Shown here: one piece after another, positions 31,212 to 42,900 of the stretch
Numbering within the stretch: position 1 is the first letter of the stretch
Layout of the letters: the number at the start of each line of letters is the position of its first letter
Assembly: GCF_020906515.1 (NCBI RefSeq)
Contig: NC_085849.1
Span: forward strand, 3,968,001 to 4,032,000
DNA length: 64,000 bases
From: Vanrija pseudolonga
Lineage: Eukaryota > Basidiomycota > Tremellomycetes > Trichosporonales > Trichosporonaceae
Direction of reading: 5' to 3'
Made by a program: the position numbers and the translations under genes
Notes under the pieces: generated by a model
Seen by the model: the letters and a program-made list of their open reading frames with translations, nothing else
Told to the model about the DNA's origin: nothing
Database searches by the model: none

Positions 31212-34200
31212 ATGGCAGCCCCCACCCCGCCGAACGCTTCGGCGTCTGCGGGTCCCATATCCATCCAGCTCAACGGTAACGTGAATGGCGCCGCGCCAAA
31301 GGGCAAGGCCGCGCTCCCGTCGCGTCCAGCCGTGTCGTTTGCCATCCCAGTCATTGCGCTCGACGCGGCAAAGCCTGCCCCTCTGCCCCTCCCAATAAGT
31401 TTAGACGCGCGTGCGCCAGAGCCCAAAAAGAGCGCTGGCACGAGCAGCGGAGCCCACGCACTCCCGCCGCGCCCCGGCTCGGCGTGGTCGCATGCGGGGC
31501 CGTCGCGGGATCCCGACCGCGAGCGCGACCGTGACCGTGAGCGTGACCGTGATCGCGAGCGCGAACGAGACCGTGATCATGAGCGTGATCGCGACCGTGA
31601 CCGGGACCGCGACTACCGGCGCGACACATGGCGCCGGTCGCCGTCGCCCGAGCGCCGAAGGCGCCGATCGCCCTCGCCGACATGGTCGCGCGACCGGGAC
31701 GATTACAGGCGAGACCGGGATCGCGACTGGGACCATCGCGATCGCGACCGAGACCGATACCGCCATGATGACGACTACCGAAACATCCGCGAGCGACCAG
31801 GGCAAGGCGATAGATATACCCCTGGCGGTGACCGGCGCGGTCGCTCGCCGGACAAGGTCAAGTGGTCGGAGCGGGACAGGCGAGCCAACGGCCACGGTCG
31901 AGGGCGGAGTCGGAGCCGGAGCCGTAGTAGGAGCCGCAGTCGCGAGCGAGAACGCGAGAGGCCGCGTGATCGGCGGCACGAGCCGCCCCCTTCACCAACA
32001 AGTAAAGCCCGGCCTCCGTCACCGCCGCGCGAGGATGACGCGCCGCCTCCACCCCCGCCACCAGTCGAGCCGGTAGCGCAGCCTCCTCCCCCGCCCCCGC
32101 CCTCCTCGCCTCCGCCAACACCGCCGGCGTTCTCGAGGCCGGCGTCGGCGTCGGCATCGGCGCCAGTCTCGCGTCCGCTTTCGCCGCGCAGTGAGCCGCG
32201 CGAAGCTGGACCTAGCAAGCTGGCGCCACGACCTCCGCCGCCGAGCGTGCGCCGTCGACCCGGTATTGGAAACTTCCTCATCCTCCAAGACCCGTTGATC
32301 CACGGCAAGGGCAAGCCGCTCATCAAGAGGTTTGACGGCGTGTTGGACGGCGTCGAGGCCAAGGTGCGCGACCCACGCCTCAAGGTGCCCAAGGAGGTGC
32401 GCGAGCGTGGCCGAGGGTACATGAAGCAGCGGTCTGGGGGAATGCAGGAGATCACGTTTGAGGTGAGTGCGTGTTCATGATGGTCGCTGACAGTCGCAGT
32501 GGGACGAGAACTCTGCTGGACCAAAGCCGCCTCCCCCGCCTTGTGCCGTTCTCATCACTGGCCTCAACCCCCTCACGACGGTCGACCAGATCTCCAAATT
32601 CCTCCGCCCACATGGCAGGATTAAGGAGATCGACGCCAAGATGGACACCAAGTCCGGCATGCAGCTCGGTATCTGCTGGGTCAAGTTTGATGGCCCGGTT
32701 CAGGGGCGCACCGGCACGGCGCACGACGTCGCAGCGCATGTCGTCAAGATTTGCGACGGCCAGCGCGTCGGCTTAAGCGGCAACGAGCGCATCAAGGTTG
32801 TGTTCGACGGGCGTGGCTTGCGGACTGAGAAGGCGGTCAAGGAGGAGATGGACCGACGATACAAGCCCAAGCCAAAGCCAGTCGTCCAGCCGCCAACTGG
32901 ACCCAAGGCCGCACCGCCCGCGGCACCGCCTACTGGACCGAAGGAGCCCCCGAAGCCGGAGCCGCCGCGCTTTGGAGCTCGCCCGCCTCCGCCTCGTCCG
33001 CTGCCCAAGTTCGAGTTTGGCCGAAACTACGCATCGCTCAGCCGCTCGTTACCGTCGAGAGCCTACCCGCCCATGGCTCCTGGCGGCTCGTCTTACCGCC
33101 CCATGCAGCCCATGCAGGACTTCTCCCGCGACTTCCGCGCTCCGCCATTACAACGGCGAGGTGATCTCTACTCGCCGCAGACGAGCCGGTCGCGCTCCGT
33201 ATCGTCCTACTCGTCTGACAGCGACGACGACGAGCGGCCAGGATTCCGCCGCCGTGGATCAGGAACTCGCTCACCGTCGCCGACACGCCCAGCTCGCGGG
33301 CAAGCGCGCGCTGCCGTCGATCGCAAGGAAGCCGAGGAGGCCGCGGTCGAGAAGGTCAAGACGGCGCTCGCAGACAATGGCAAAGCCTATGTCTTCATCG
33401 ACACCAAGTCGCTGCCGTACGGCCAGGCACGCGAAGAGCACGTCAAGGACCACTTCCGTGCGTTCAAGCCCGAGGCCGTGTTGCACAACCACGTCGGTTG
33501 GTATGTCCTCTTCAGCGACGACCAGGCGGCGTACCGCGCACAGAGAGTGCTCGACAAGACTGCCGTCCAAGGGCACCGCGTTGGCCTGGTGGTGAAGACG
33601 CCTGCTGCAAAGGCCAACGGTGAGGCTGCGGTCGCTGTTGCGCCGGAAAAGGGTGGCTGGCGCTTCTTGACGATTACGAAGAAGCGGCCGGCCGCTGCGC
33701 CGGCGCCAGCGCCGTCCAAGCCTCGCGTGCCGACCAGCCCCAAGCGCGACATGCACGCCAAGTCGCGCCGACGCAGGTCGATATCGTACTCCTCCAGCGA
33801 CAGCGAGGCGGAGCGGCCGGCTACGCACTCTGGCAAGAAGGTCATTCAAGAAAGCGAGTCGGAAGACGAGGCTATTGTGACTAAGCCTGGCAAGCTGGCT
33901 CCCGTCTCACCTGCCAAGGAGAAAGCGACTGCCAAGGCGGAGCCCATGGCCGTCGACAAGACGGAGCCAGAGCCTCCTGCACCAAAAGGCAAGAAGCGGC
34001 CCTCCAAGGCGGCCGACAAGCCCACCAAGGCCAAGAAGGTCAAACTCGAGGAAGCGACAGTGTCGGTGGATATCACGCCCGATGCTGCCGTGGCCGAAAT
34101 CAAGCTCCCCGTGGCGAAGCCCAAGGCCCCGAAGAAGCCGCCCAAGACGGCCGTCGACGACCTGGTCGCGTCTGGCGCGATTGCCGACGACGAGGACGCG

Positions 34201-35023
34201 TACTGGTTGAGCCAGGCGCTCGCCGCAGGCGACGACGAACCAGAGCTGTCCGACGGCGAGCCCGAGCTTGACGAGGGGCACCCGCTCTTCCACACCGCCG
34301 GCGCGTGGCGCGCAGAGGGCTGGAAGAAGATCGCGCCAATTAGCAAGTCAGCCTACCTCCCTCAGCGAAACCGCGCGACGGCCGACGCCAAGCAGGAGGC
34401 ACAGCAGGCGACGGGCCGCACAGCGCGTATCACCTCGCGACGACAAGCGCAGGACATGGAGGGCCACCGAAAGGCCGCTGGTGGTGCGGCCGGCGCAGGC
34501 GGGGCAGCTGCCACCGAGACCGACTTGTTCGCGTTCAACCAGCTCCGTTCGAGGAAGAAGCAGCTGCGATTCGCGCGCTCCGCCATCGAGGGATACGGTC
34601 TGTACGCGATGGAGACGATCCAGGCCGGCGAAATGGTGTGCGAGTACGTTGGCGAGCTGTGCCGCTCGTCGGTCGCCGATATCCGCGAGATGCGGTACCT
34701 CAAGCAAGGCATCGGCTCGTCGTACCTCTTCCGCATCGACGGCGACGTGGTGTGCGACGCGACGTTCACAGGCTCTGTCTCGCGCCTCATCAACCACTCG
34801 TGCGACCCCAGCGCGAACGCCAAGATTATCAGCATCAACGGCCAGTCCAAGATTGGCATCTTTGCCAAGCGGACGCTGCACCCGGGCGAGGAGGTGAGTT
34901 GAGTAAAGAGAGCATGGCTGACAACAGATCCTGTACGACTACAAGTTCCCGCTCGAGTCGGACCCCGCGCTCCGCGTCGTCTGTTTGTGTGGTGCCGAGA
35001 CGTGCCGCGGCTGGCTCAACTAG
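31212..35023 (+). CDS. SET1: Histone H3-K4 methyltransferase Set1
   Basis: Catalytic subunit of COMPASS. Three exons (31212-32462, 32500-34893, 34928-35023) give 1246 aa. Residues about 98-190 form a mixed-charge RD/RE repeat region with interspersed [10 protein letters not shown]. An RRM follows at about 432-520 ([20 protein letters not shown], then [10 protein letters not shown]). A second RNA-binding-like segment lies near residues 715-790. The n-SET region, about 965-1030, has [18 protein letters not shown] and [18 protein letters not shown]. The SET domain starts at about 1104 with [18 protein letters not shown], continues through EYVGE and [13 protein letters not shown], and post-SET is [13 protein letters not shown]. 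The order RRM, n-SET, SET, post-SET defines Set1. The gene is convergent with the histidine kinase. Confidence 0.96.
31507..31617 (+). repeat. Hexanucleotide-derived RD/RE coding repeat in SET1
   Basis: Imperfect tandem GACCGNGAGCGN-type units encode alternating Asp/Glu-Arg dipeptides in the N-terminal part of Set1. Confidence 0.8.
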
Positions 35024-35204
35024 AAGGAGAGAGTGGGAGGGTATTATGACGATCACACCACAGCAGCATGGACCCTGTACCGCACTGTAACACACATGTT
35101 TTACCACCATCATGCATACAGGCTCTGTCCGCACGAAAAGACCCAAAGAAGACCGAAAGAATATATAGTACGGAGACGTGTGTGTTTTATTGTACAAGTA
35201 GATT

Positions 35205-38200
35205 TTATGCCGCGAGGAGATTGAGCAGCTCTTGCCGAGCCTCCATCACGACTCCCTGGAGCGTCGCCTTGGGGCAGGGCTTTGTGAGCCACTGGTCCAT
35301 CTGGCACTCGACGAGGCCGCGGCGGCGCTCGTCGTCGCTGGCGAGCGCAGTGACCGCGATGATCTTGGAGCGGATGGCGGGCGTCGCTGCCCCACTGTCG
35401 CCGTCGTTGATGCCCAGCGCGCCGAGTTTGCCGTTGACAACCGCGCGACGCTTCTCGATAAGTCGCATTTCTGTCGCGGCGGCGTATCCGTCCATGCGGG
35501 GCATGTTGATGTCGAGGAGCACAATGGCGGGCGACGTGAACTCCTTGAACTTGTCCACGGCCGCCTGGCCATCCTCTGCCTCGATGATCTCAAGCAGTGG
35601 CAGCTTGGCCGACAGAATCTTGACGAGGATCTTGCGGTTGATGACATTGTCCTCGACCACCAGCACCTTGACCGGCGGCGGCGGGAGGACGGGCGGAGCG
35701 AGCGGCGTCTCGAGCACCTCGCTGTGCGTGGTGCTCCCCGGGCCTAGGGACGGCGTGGTGAGGTTCGTGTCCGTGTGGTGCTCGTACGCGTCCTCTGAGG
35801 GTGTGGTGACCGGCGACGAGTGCGATGCCGACGTGCCAAGTAGCGGCGAGTCGGGAACGTGGTCGGTCGACGTGGAGCCTGCCACGCTCGAGCCGTTAGA
35901 CGGCGCGCGTGTGACTCGCTGGCGCGAAGAGAAGTAGTCGCCGAGGCAGAGCGACGCGACGGCCTCCTCGACACAAACACCCTTGGGCTTCCAGCTGAAG
36001 GACGTGAACTTGCTCAGGATGGCACAAGACGCAGGTTTGGCGAGCGCCGCACTGTCAAAGTGTGGCTTGAGGCGGGCGACGGCCGCGTCATCGAGCGGCG
36101 TCACGGGAATGGAGTTGGGCTGAACGCCCTTGAGAGTCTCCTTGATGAGTGCGAGGGTGATGGGCTTGAGAAGGCGGCGCACGACAGTACCATTCGCAGT
36201 GCGCTCGGCTTTCGGCCTTGCGACAGACTGCTCGTTGTCCTCGGAGATGAAGACGGTGAGCTCTGGCGCCTTGAGCGCCTTGAGGAACGCGGCGCCCTCT
36301 GGGTCGTCCTCATACGCGCCGTCGGCAATCACAACGTCCGCCTCCTCCACCGGCACGATGGCACACCCGAGTTTCTTGTAGCTTCGCTCGAGCGACTCGC
36401 CCAGCTTGTCGTATGAGCACTTGGCGTGGGCGCTCAGCTTGTCGAACCCAACCAGCGCAATCTTGCGCGTCGGTGCTGGTGGTTGAGAGAGGAGGCCAGG
36501 CGACTCGACGGACCCCTCGGCGGCAAGTGCACTCTCCATGCTGGGCGTGTCTGGGCCCATGATGACGCCGGGGAGCGGCACCTCGATCGACACGGTACAG
36601 CCGTGCCCAGAGGCCGACGTGATCTCCATCTGGCCGCCCATGAGGTCGACGATACGGTAGGCGAGGTGCACTGACAGGCCCGAGCCGGTGGCGTACAGGT
36701 CCTCCTTTGCCCAAGGCTCGCCGAGCTTCTCGCGAATAAACTCTGCGGCCATGCCACGACCATTGTCGACCACAGTGATAGCCACGCGGCGCGTCGTCGC
36801 GAGATCCTCGCAGCCCTCGGGCGGCAAGAAGCCCTTGACGTCATCGACGTAAATCTGGACGCAGCCCTCGCTCTCGATATAGCGGTAGGCGTTGGAGAGG
36901 ATCTTGCTGAGCGCCTTGCGCAATGCGCCGGCACTGTCCTCGGTGACGAGCTCACCCAGGCGGTCGGGGATGATTTCGAAAACAGTTTCAATGTGTCCAA
37001 CCTGCTGACCTGATGCCCGGCGGCCGCGTCGGTCCTCGTTGTACACCTCGGTAATGATTTCTTCGAACATTGTGCTGAGGGGCTGTGGTGCGCCGGACGG
37101 GCTGGTGAGCAAGCCCGCGGACGGCGAATGAGAGCTCTCGAATCGCGTGTCCTTGGCCTTGAGGTCGAGGAACGACAGGATGTTGTCCACGATACCGTGT
37201 AGTGTCTTGCCCGAGGTGTCGATGGCGTCAAGGAATGGTAGCAGGTCGCGGATCTGCTGAAGGGTAGTCAAGCTTCCTGCATTCGGGTCGATGGGCGCAA
37301 CGCTTGGCGCCTCGGCCAGATCCGACATTGAGGAACGCAGTAGCTGGGTTATCGCCAGAATCTGGTGTAGTGGCGTCCGTAGCTCGTGTGCCTGCAGGTT
37401 CGAGTATGAGATCTGGCTCTGCTCAATTGTTCGAACCCTCCGCAGGGCGAGCGCCGATATGAGCGTGGCGCCCACGATCCAGACGAATGGCAGGGCCAGG
37501 CGACTTGTGTCGTCAAACGCCGTTGGCGCCCGCGCCCACGACGCAAACGTGGCATAGCGCAGCGTACCGTCAAAGCCCATGAATACGGTGGCGAGCACCG
37601 TCTGGCTCTTGCCGGGCATAAGCATCATGACTTCCTTGGCAAGCTCGTCGTTCTCATCCTCGCGGTCCCACCAGAAGTGGCGGGTCATGAGGTACGTCTT
37701 GACAAACTTTGAAATGGTCTGGGGTGCTGTGGTCGCCGTAAAGTCGCACTCGAACCCTGGAGTCTCGCTTTTGCCGAGGACATGCAGTCCTCGGGACGAG
37801 GACCTCGGCACGTAGTTGACCACTGGTTCCACGTTCGACGGCCACTCCTTGCCTTGCAAAAAGTCGCCGATAATGGCCTCCTTTGTCTGGCGCTGGTGAG
37901 GCGCACTGTGGCGCGAACCAGACTTGCGAATGAACAGCTGATGGTCGTGCATGTCGAGGATGGTCACTGCGTCCGCCTGGAGAATGCCACGAAGCGTCGT
38001 CGCCGCGTCGTTGAACATGGCAGTCTCGGCCACGACATCCTTCCGCTTGGCGCTCCTGGTGTCGCTGGGGCTCGACTTTGTGATGGGTGCGGCCGGTGGC
38101 GTGGGCGATATCACTGGTGTCGAGGAACCTGAGCCGGATGGCGATCCTCCTTGCCCATGTAATGGCGAGTGATGGGCCGTGACGTGGTGCGACTGGGCTC

Positions 38201-39907
38201 GATGGTGTAGCCGTGGCCTGTGAGAATGGGTCGAGTGGATACTTGTCCTGTGGTGGTTCTTGGCCGTTCTCTTCTTCTCCTTTTCTGCCAACTTTTTCTT
38301 ATCCCTGGCGATGTCTGATGGCGAGCGCTCGAGGTGGGGGTGAGGCTGCTTCTCCTGCTGGCCGCTCGGTTTGAGGTGGTCGGGCACGAGCGAACGGCGG
38401 AGGAAGTTGATGCTAGCCTCGTACATTCCGCTGGAGCGCTTGGCCATGATCTCTGATTGCTGGATTTGTCAGCCAAGATCCATGGTGAAACACGCACCAA
38501 GGTAGCCATCTGGAACACGAGCATGTTGGCGAGTCGGAGTAGGATGCCCTGCTCGCGCGTGCTGAACTCGTCGCGCGGCTTGTCGTCAAACACACATAGC
38601 ATGCCGAAGTCGACGGCGTCGGCGCCGCCGGGGCGGTGGTAGCGCAATGGTGCAGCTGCAAGGAACCTGTGCGTCTTGCCAACCAAAGAAGGATTGCGCT
38701 TGTAGCGCCAGTCCTTTGTGAGATCCGCCACCACGGTTACCTGCTCCTCGGGGTGCAGGACGACATGGCCCAAGAACCCCTCAGTGCTGGGCAACACCAT
38801 TGGCTTCTCGCCCGAGTTGGTTGTTTCCGACCTGAACACGACCTCCTCCTCGCCTCGGAAGATGGAAACGACAACGCTTTCGACATTAAAGACCTGGAGC
38901 GTCAGCGCCAATGCCATTTCCCGTACCCACCAATTTAGCCAGCTCGCTGTACTTTGCCATAACGGCGTATCGCTCGACGTTGTCATCTTCGTCGCTGAGG
39001 CCGAGGCGGCGGACGGCGTGGGAGCGACGCAATCTGGTGGGCATGCTGGCCACGGGAGCTGGCAGCCAACCGTGGTGCTCGTAGTGGTCGCGAATACGGT
39101 GTCGCTCAGAGTCTATGCACTGCTTGTCCCAGTTGCCCGACTTGCAGTACCGAGGCAGGCCGACACTGTCGATGATCTGGTACTGGCGATCAAACGTGCG
39201 ATGGGGCACGTTAAAGGATGGGTGGCCAGCGGGCACGCTCAGGTCGACGGCGGCCCACGGCGTCGGTTCGTCGTCGTCGCCCTGGTCCGGGTCGTCGTCG
39301 CCAGCGATATCCGCCGCGTCCGGGCGCGGGGCGGGTGGCCACGCCCAGGTCTGTGGCGTCCGCGGGCGGGATGTCACCGGCGTCGTCTCCCCGTCGGCAG
39401 CCGTACCGCCGAGGACGCGGACGTCGTCACTCCAGCTGAAATGGCGATTCATGCGCTGGCGCCAGTCGGCCGAGCGGTTGTCCGACCCATCGCCATCGTA
39501 GAGATGGAACGCGGGCGGAGGGAGGGGATCGTTGTGCAGGCTCTCTTGGTGGATGAGCGGACGCGACGGGGGCGGTGCCTCGCACTCGAGCACCTCGGGC
39601 TCCTCAAACTCGTCCTCGGCGCCCTCTGCCGTCGTCGTCTTGGGGCTCACGGGCTCGGGGCCCACCGACGCCGTATCAAACGTCGCCGAGTGGTGGTGAT
39701 AATACCGCGGGCGGTCGACTCCATAGCTACGTGTGTCAGTCATCAGGTGGCGACAAGGGTCCGACGGAAAGCCGAGGCCCGGGGGTGGTAAAAGTTGAGC
39801 GCGGCGGCTCCACAATAAACTCACAACTGCAGTGCGCGCTCCCATTGCGCGTCCGTCGTCGGGGGCACTTCGTGACGCGGGATGGGGCCACAATGGTAAT
39901 GAACCAT
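35205..39907 (-). CDS. Hybrid histidine kinase with GAF region
   Basis: Two-component sensor of the fungal hybrid type, expected to signal through Ypd1 to Ssk1/Skn7. Four exons (39825-39907, 38931-39726, 38498-38893, 35205-38459) give 1509 aa. The first exon, MVHYHCGPIPRHEVPPT, was chosen because its donor joins in frame to YGVDRPRYY through a CTGAC acceptor. A GAF-like region begins near residue 294 (VFNVESVVVSIFRGEE) and is split by a basic His-rich linker. A hydrophobic segment (FVWIVGATLISALAL) lies just before the H-box AHELRTPLHQI (His about 783). The ATPase domain has ILSNAYRY, VVDNGRGM and GSGLSVHLAYRIV. The C-terminal receiver has VVEDN, VLLDINMPRMDG (Asp about 1408) and LTKPC. A degenerate receiver-like stretch precedes it. 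Confidence 0.93.
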
Positions 39908-42900
39908 GGTGTGGGGTGCGTGTGAAGAGGTGGGATGTGGGGGTAAGGTGTGTGTGTGGGTGTGCTGCGCGTAGGGCCGAGGCGCACAGTCAGCCGTCCA
40001 AGTCGCCGCTCCGCGCGTTGTTGTTGTCGTCGAGTGAGGGTTATAGGGGCGGCGCCGACTGCCAGTCGCTGCTGGGGGGCGTGTGCTGCATGGGCTGTTG
40101 GCCAGTGATGGGCTCGATACTGGTGGCGACGGAGTGTGTGTGTGAGTGAGTGCGATGGAATGGGGTACGAGGTAGTGGTGGTGGTAGTTGTTGCAGGTGG
40201 TGGTCGATTGCGTAGACTCGGTCCTAGTAAGTAGTCGAGATCCGAGTCTTGATACGAATTGATTCCACTACTAGCACGGCGTGCGGCGGCGGCGGTACCG
40301 CGGGCGGGCGAGTCGACTAACCACTGCTAGCAACCCATGTGCTACTACTTGCGCCTCGGCAAGATTTCAAAAGGCCTCTTGCTCCCTCCCTCCACTTTGC
40401 CCACCCCACACCCACCTCCACTGCCGTCCACTGGCATGCATACCCCGGTCGTCTTGTCGCCAACTCGACCTCGCCTAATCCCCAAGTACACTAAGCTACA
40501 GCCACAAAGTATAGCCTGCTGCGAGCATCGGTCGGGTGCACGCGCATGAGCGGCACGCCGACTCACCGCCGAGCGCGGGGAGGGCCAACGTGGGCAGACG
40601 CTAGGCGTTTGACGGGCGAGGCGAGACGGCGACCGCTGGCCCCTCGGTCCCGTCGGCGCAATGTCGGAGCAGTCAGTCAGTGCATGCTGCGTCGCTCTGT
40701 CGCTCTGGCTGAAGCGAGAGCTAGCGCGTTGCCAAGCATGCCATGTGTCGGCTCGGCACCCCAGCGAGCGAGCGATGCGAGACGGCCACCTGCCATGCAC
40801 AAGTACTTGTCGTCCATGGCCGTGGCCCTCACTACGACTTGCTGATGACTGATTGTGGCGCCTGTTCTCAGGGCCGGCCCCTCATTTTTCCAACTCGTTT
40901 TCGCTCTTGGCACCCTTCATCTCGGCGCGGCGCGGCGCGGCGCAGTACGTGGGCCGTGATTGTCAGCACCGTCGGCGCCGTGTTCGAGCAGGTTCGTTCG
41001 TGAGCGGCGCGCGGAGACGGAGCGCGGAGGCGCGGACACGCGGGGCTGGTACCTGCGCGACTGCGTAGTCTCGGCCACCACGAGGCTGCATGGCTGCTTG
41101 TTGTCCTCGCTCGGCTTTTGGTCGGCGCAACCTCTCCGCACGTCGTCGCTCCGGTAACGGCCTGATAACGGCCGGCCCCGCACGCATCGCTCGCGCATCG
41201 GCTGGCGGGCCGTGCACTGTGCGCCGCAATTGAGGTAGCTGCGACCTGTCTGCCACCGGCCAAGAGGCCAAGCACGCCACGTTCGGCTCGACCACAGCTC
41301 CGTGCGATGCCGCCGGCGGCTTGGCGCAATGTCGGCGCCATGTTCACTGTGCCTCGAGACAGACTCCAGTGGAGAGCGAGCGAGCCGGTGCAGCGGAGTG
41401 TGTACGTCGGTGCTCTGTGCCTAAGCGTGCATGCATCGCCGCGGCCCGCCGGCCCCGACGCTCGGCCTCGAGGCAGTCTGAAACACCGCAGCCCCGTCCG
41501 ACGGCCGTCGTGCAGCGGCAAACAAAAGGTACCGCCGCTGTCGTGGCATTACCGACGTAAACAAAGCGACGGTCGCTGTGCTCTGCTGGGCTCTGCTGCT
41601 GCGCTCGAGCTTCGGTGGGCATAGATGGTCATGCGTACGTTCGTTTCTGCCAAGATACGAGATAAGCTGCCTGCCCCCACTCTGCGCTCGTGCCTCCTCT
41701 CGGCCGCGGCTCGCCGCTGCTGCCGCTGCCGCTGCCGTCGCCACGAATGGCTGGAAGGGAGCAACCTACCTGCACAACAACAAACATGGCTGGCTCGCTG
41801 GCCGCGCGCAACAATGGCGAACGAAGCCGGTGGTGGTGGGCGGTGGCGCGTGCTCGCCCCAAGCCAGCCAGCCAGTGGCCAGTGGGCGGCTGCGCCACCG
41901 CCCGCCAAACCAACTGACGCCAGCACCCCCGCCAATGCCGCGAACGCGCCTGCTTTGCCAGCGCAGCGGGCGGGCAAGTAGGCCTGCTGCGCAGGACTCC
42001 GCCCGCTCGCGCCGCCACACCGCGTTCGTTCCTGCGGTTGGTGCTCGGAGGAACCGATACACCTGCGGGCTACACCGCAGGACACTGACCGCCGCTGGCT
42101 GCCGCTTGGTTGGCTTGGCTGCTGCTTGTCTGCTATTCGCCGCTGGCTGAGTGCTTGCTGTTTGCTAGTAACGCCTCTGAGTCCGGTGAAGCCGGCCCGT
42201 TGTCCGCCGTGTTTGCCGCTCCACGCTCCCTTGCACCTTGCACCCCTAGTGGTACTTGATATGCTGCGGTGCATGTGTTTACTGGCTTGTTCTGTCGCTC
42301 GCTCGCTGATCGGTATGAAGGGTTTGAGGCCTTGCGGGCGATCATTTGGTGAGGGTTAGCGTGCAGCTGCCGCCTGATGGGTTTGCTTCTACAGGTGTTT
42401 CAGAAGTTGGTCTGCAAGGCAACCTGCGCCTTGGGCGTTGTGCCGCCGCCTTGTTGGCCCCCCCCCCCCTGGCCCTCGTTGGCCCGCCCCTATTCTCGGT
42501 TCCTATGGCGTCTCGCATTTGGCCGACCTAACACCTGTTGGCCTGTTGGCGCACTTGTCTCTGACGCGCCGCGCGTCTCTCTGCCTGCGCGTGCACCACT
42601 CACAAACAAGGTTTTACAAACGGGCAGCAGCAAGTCGTACTCGAGCATATGGATCCTGCGGGCCTGCGGGACTTGCTCGGTCGCACGTCACTCCAAGGAC
42701 AGCAGCCAGCACCTGCTACCTACCCCACCCTTGCGGAGATCTGCCCGTCATGCACCCACGGGCCTTCCCTGCACCACAAACTTCCCCGACATGAGCACCA
42801 AAACTTTGTTGGCTTCTGTCGTGGGCGATCGGGCGGGCGCCTGGTCGGTGGTCGTAGGATAGACTAGCTAGTGCATGTGCGTAAGGCTGGAAATACAGTT

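Noticed and set aside
41549-42274. 241-aa minus-strand open frame in the gene-free region
   Set aside because: Ala/Arg/Gln/Ser-rich, no domain, no introns, and overlapping frames are equally open; looks random.
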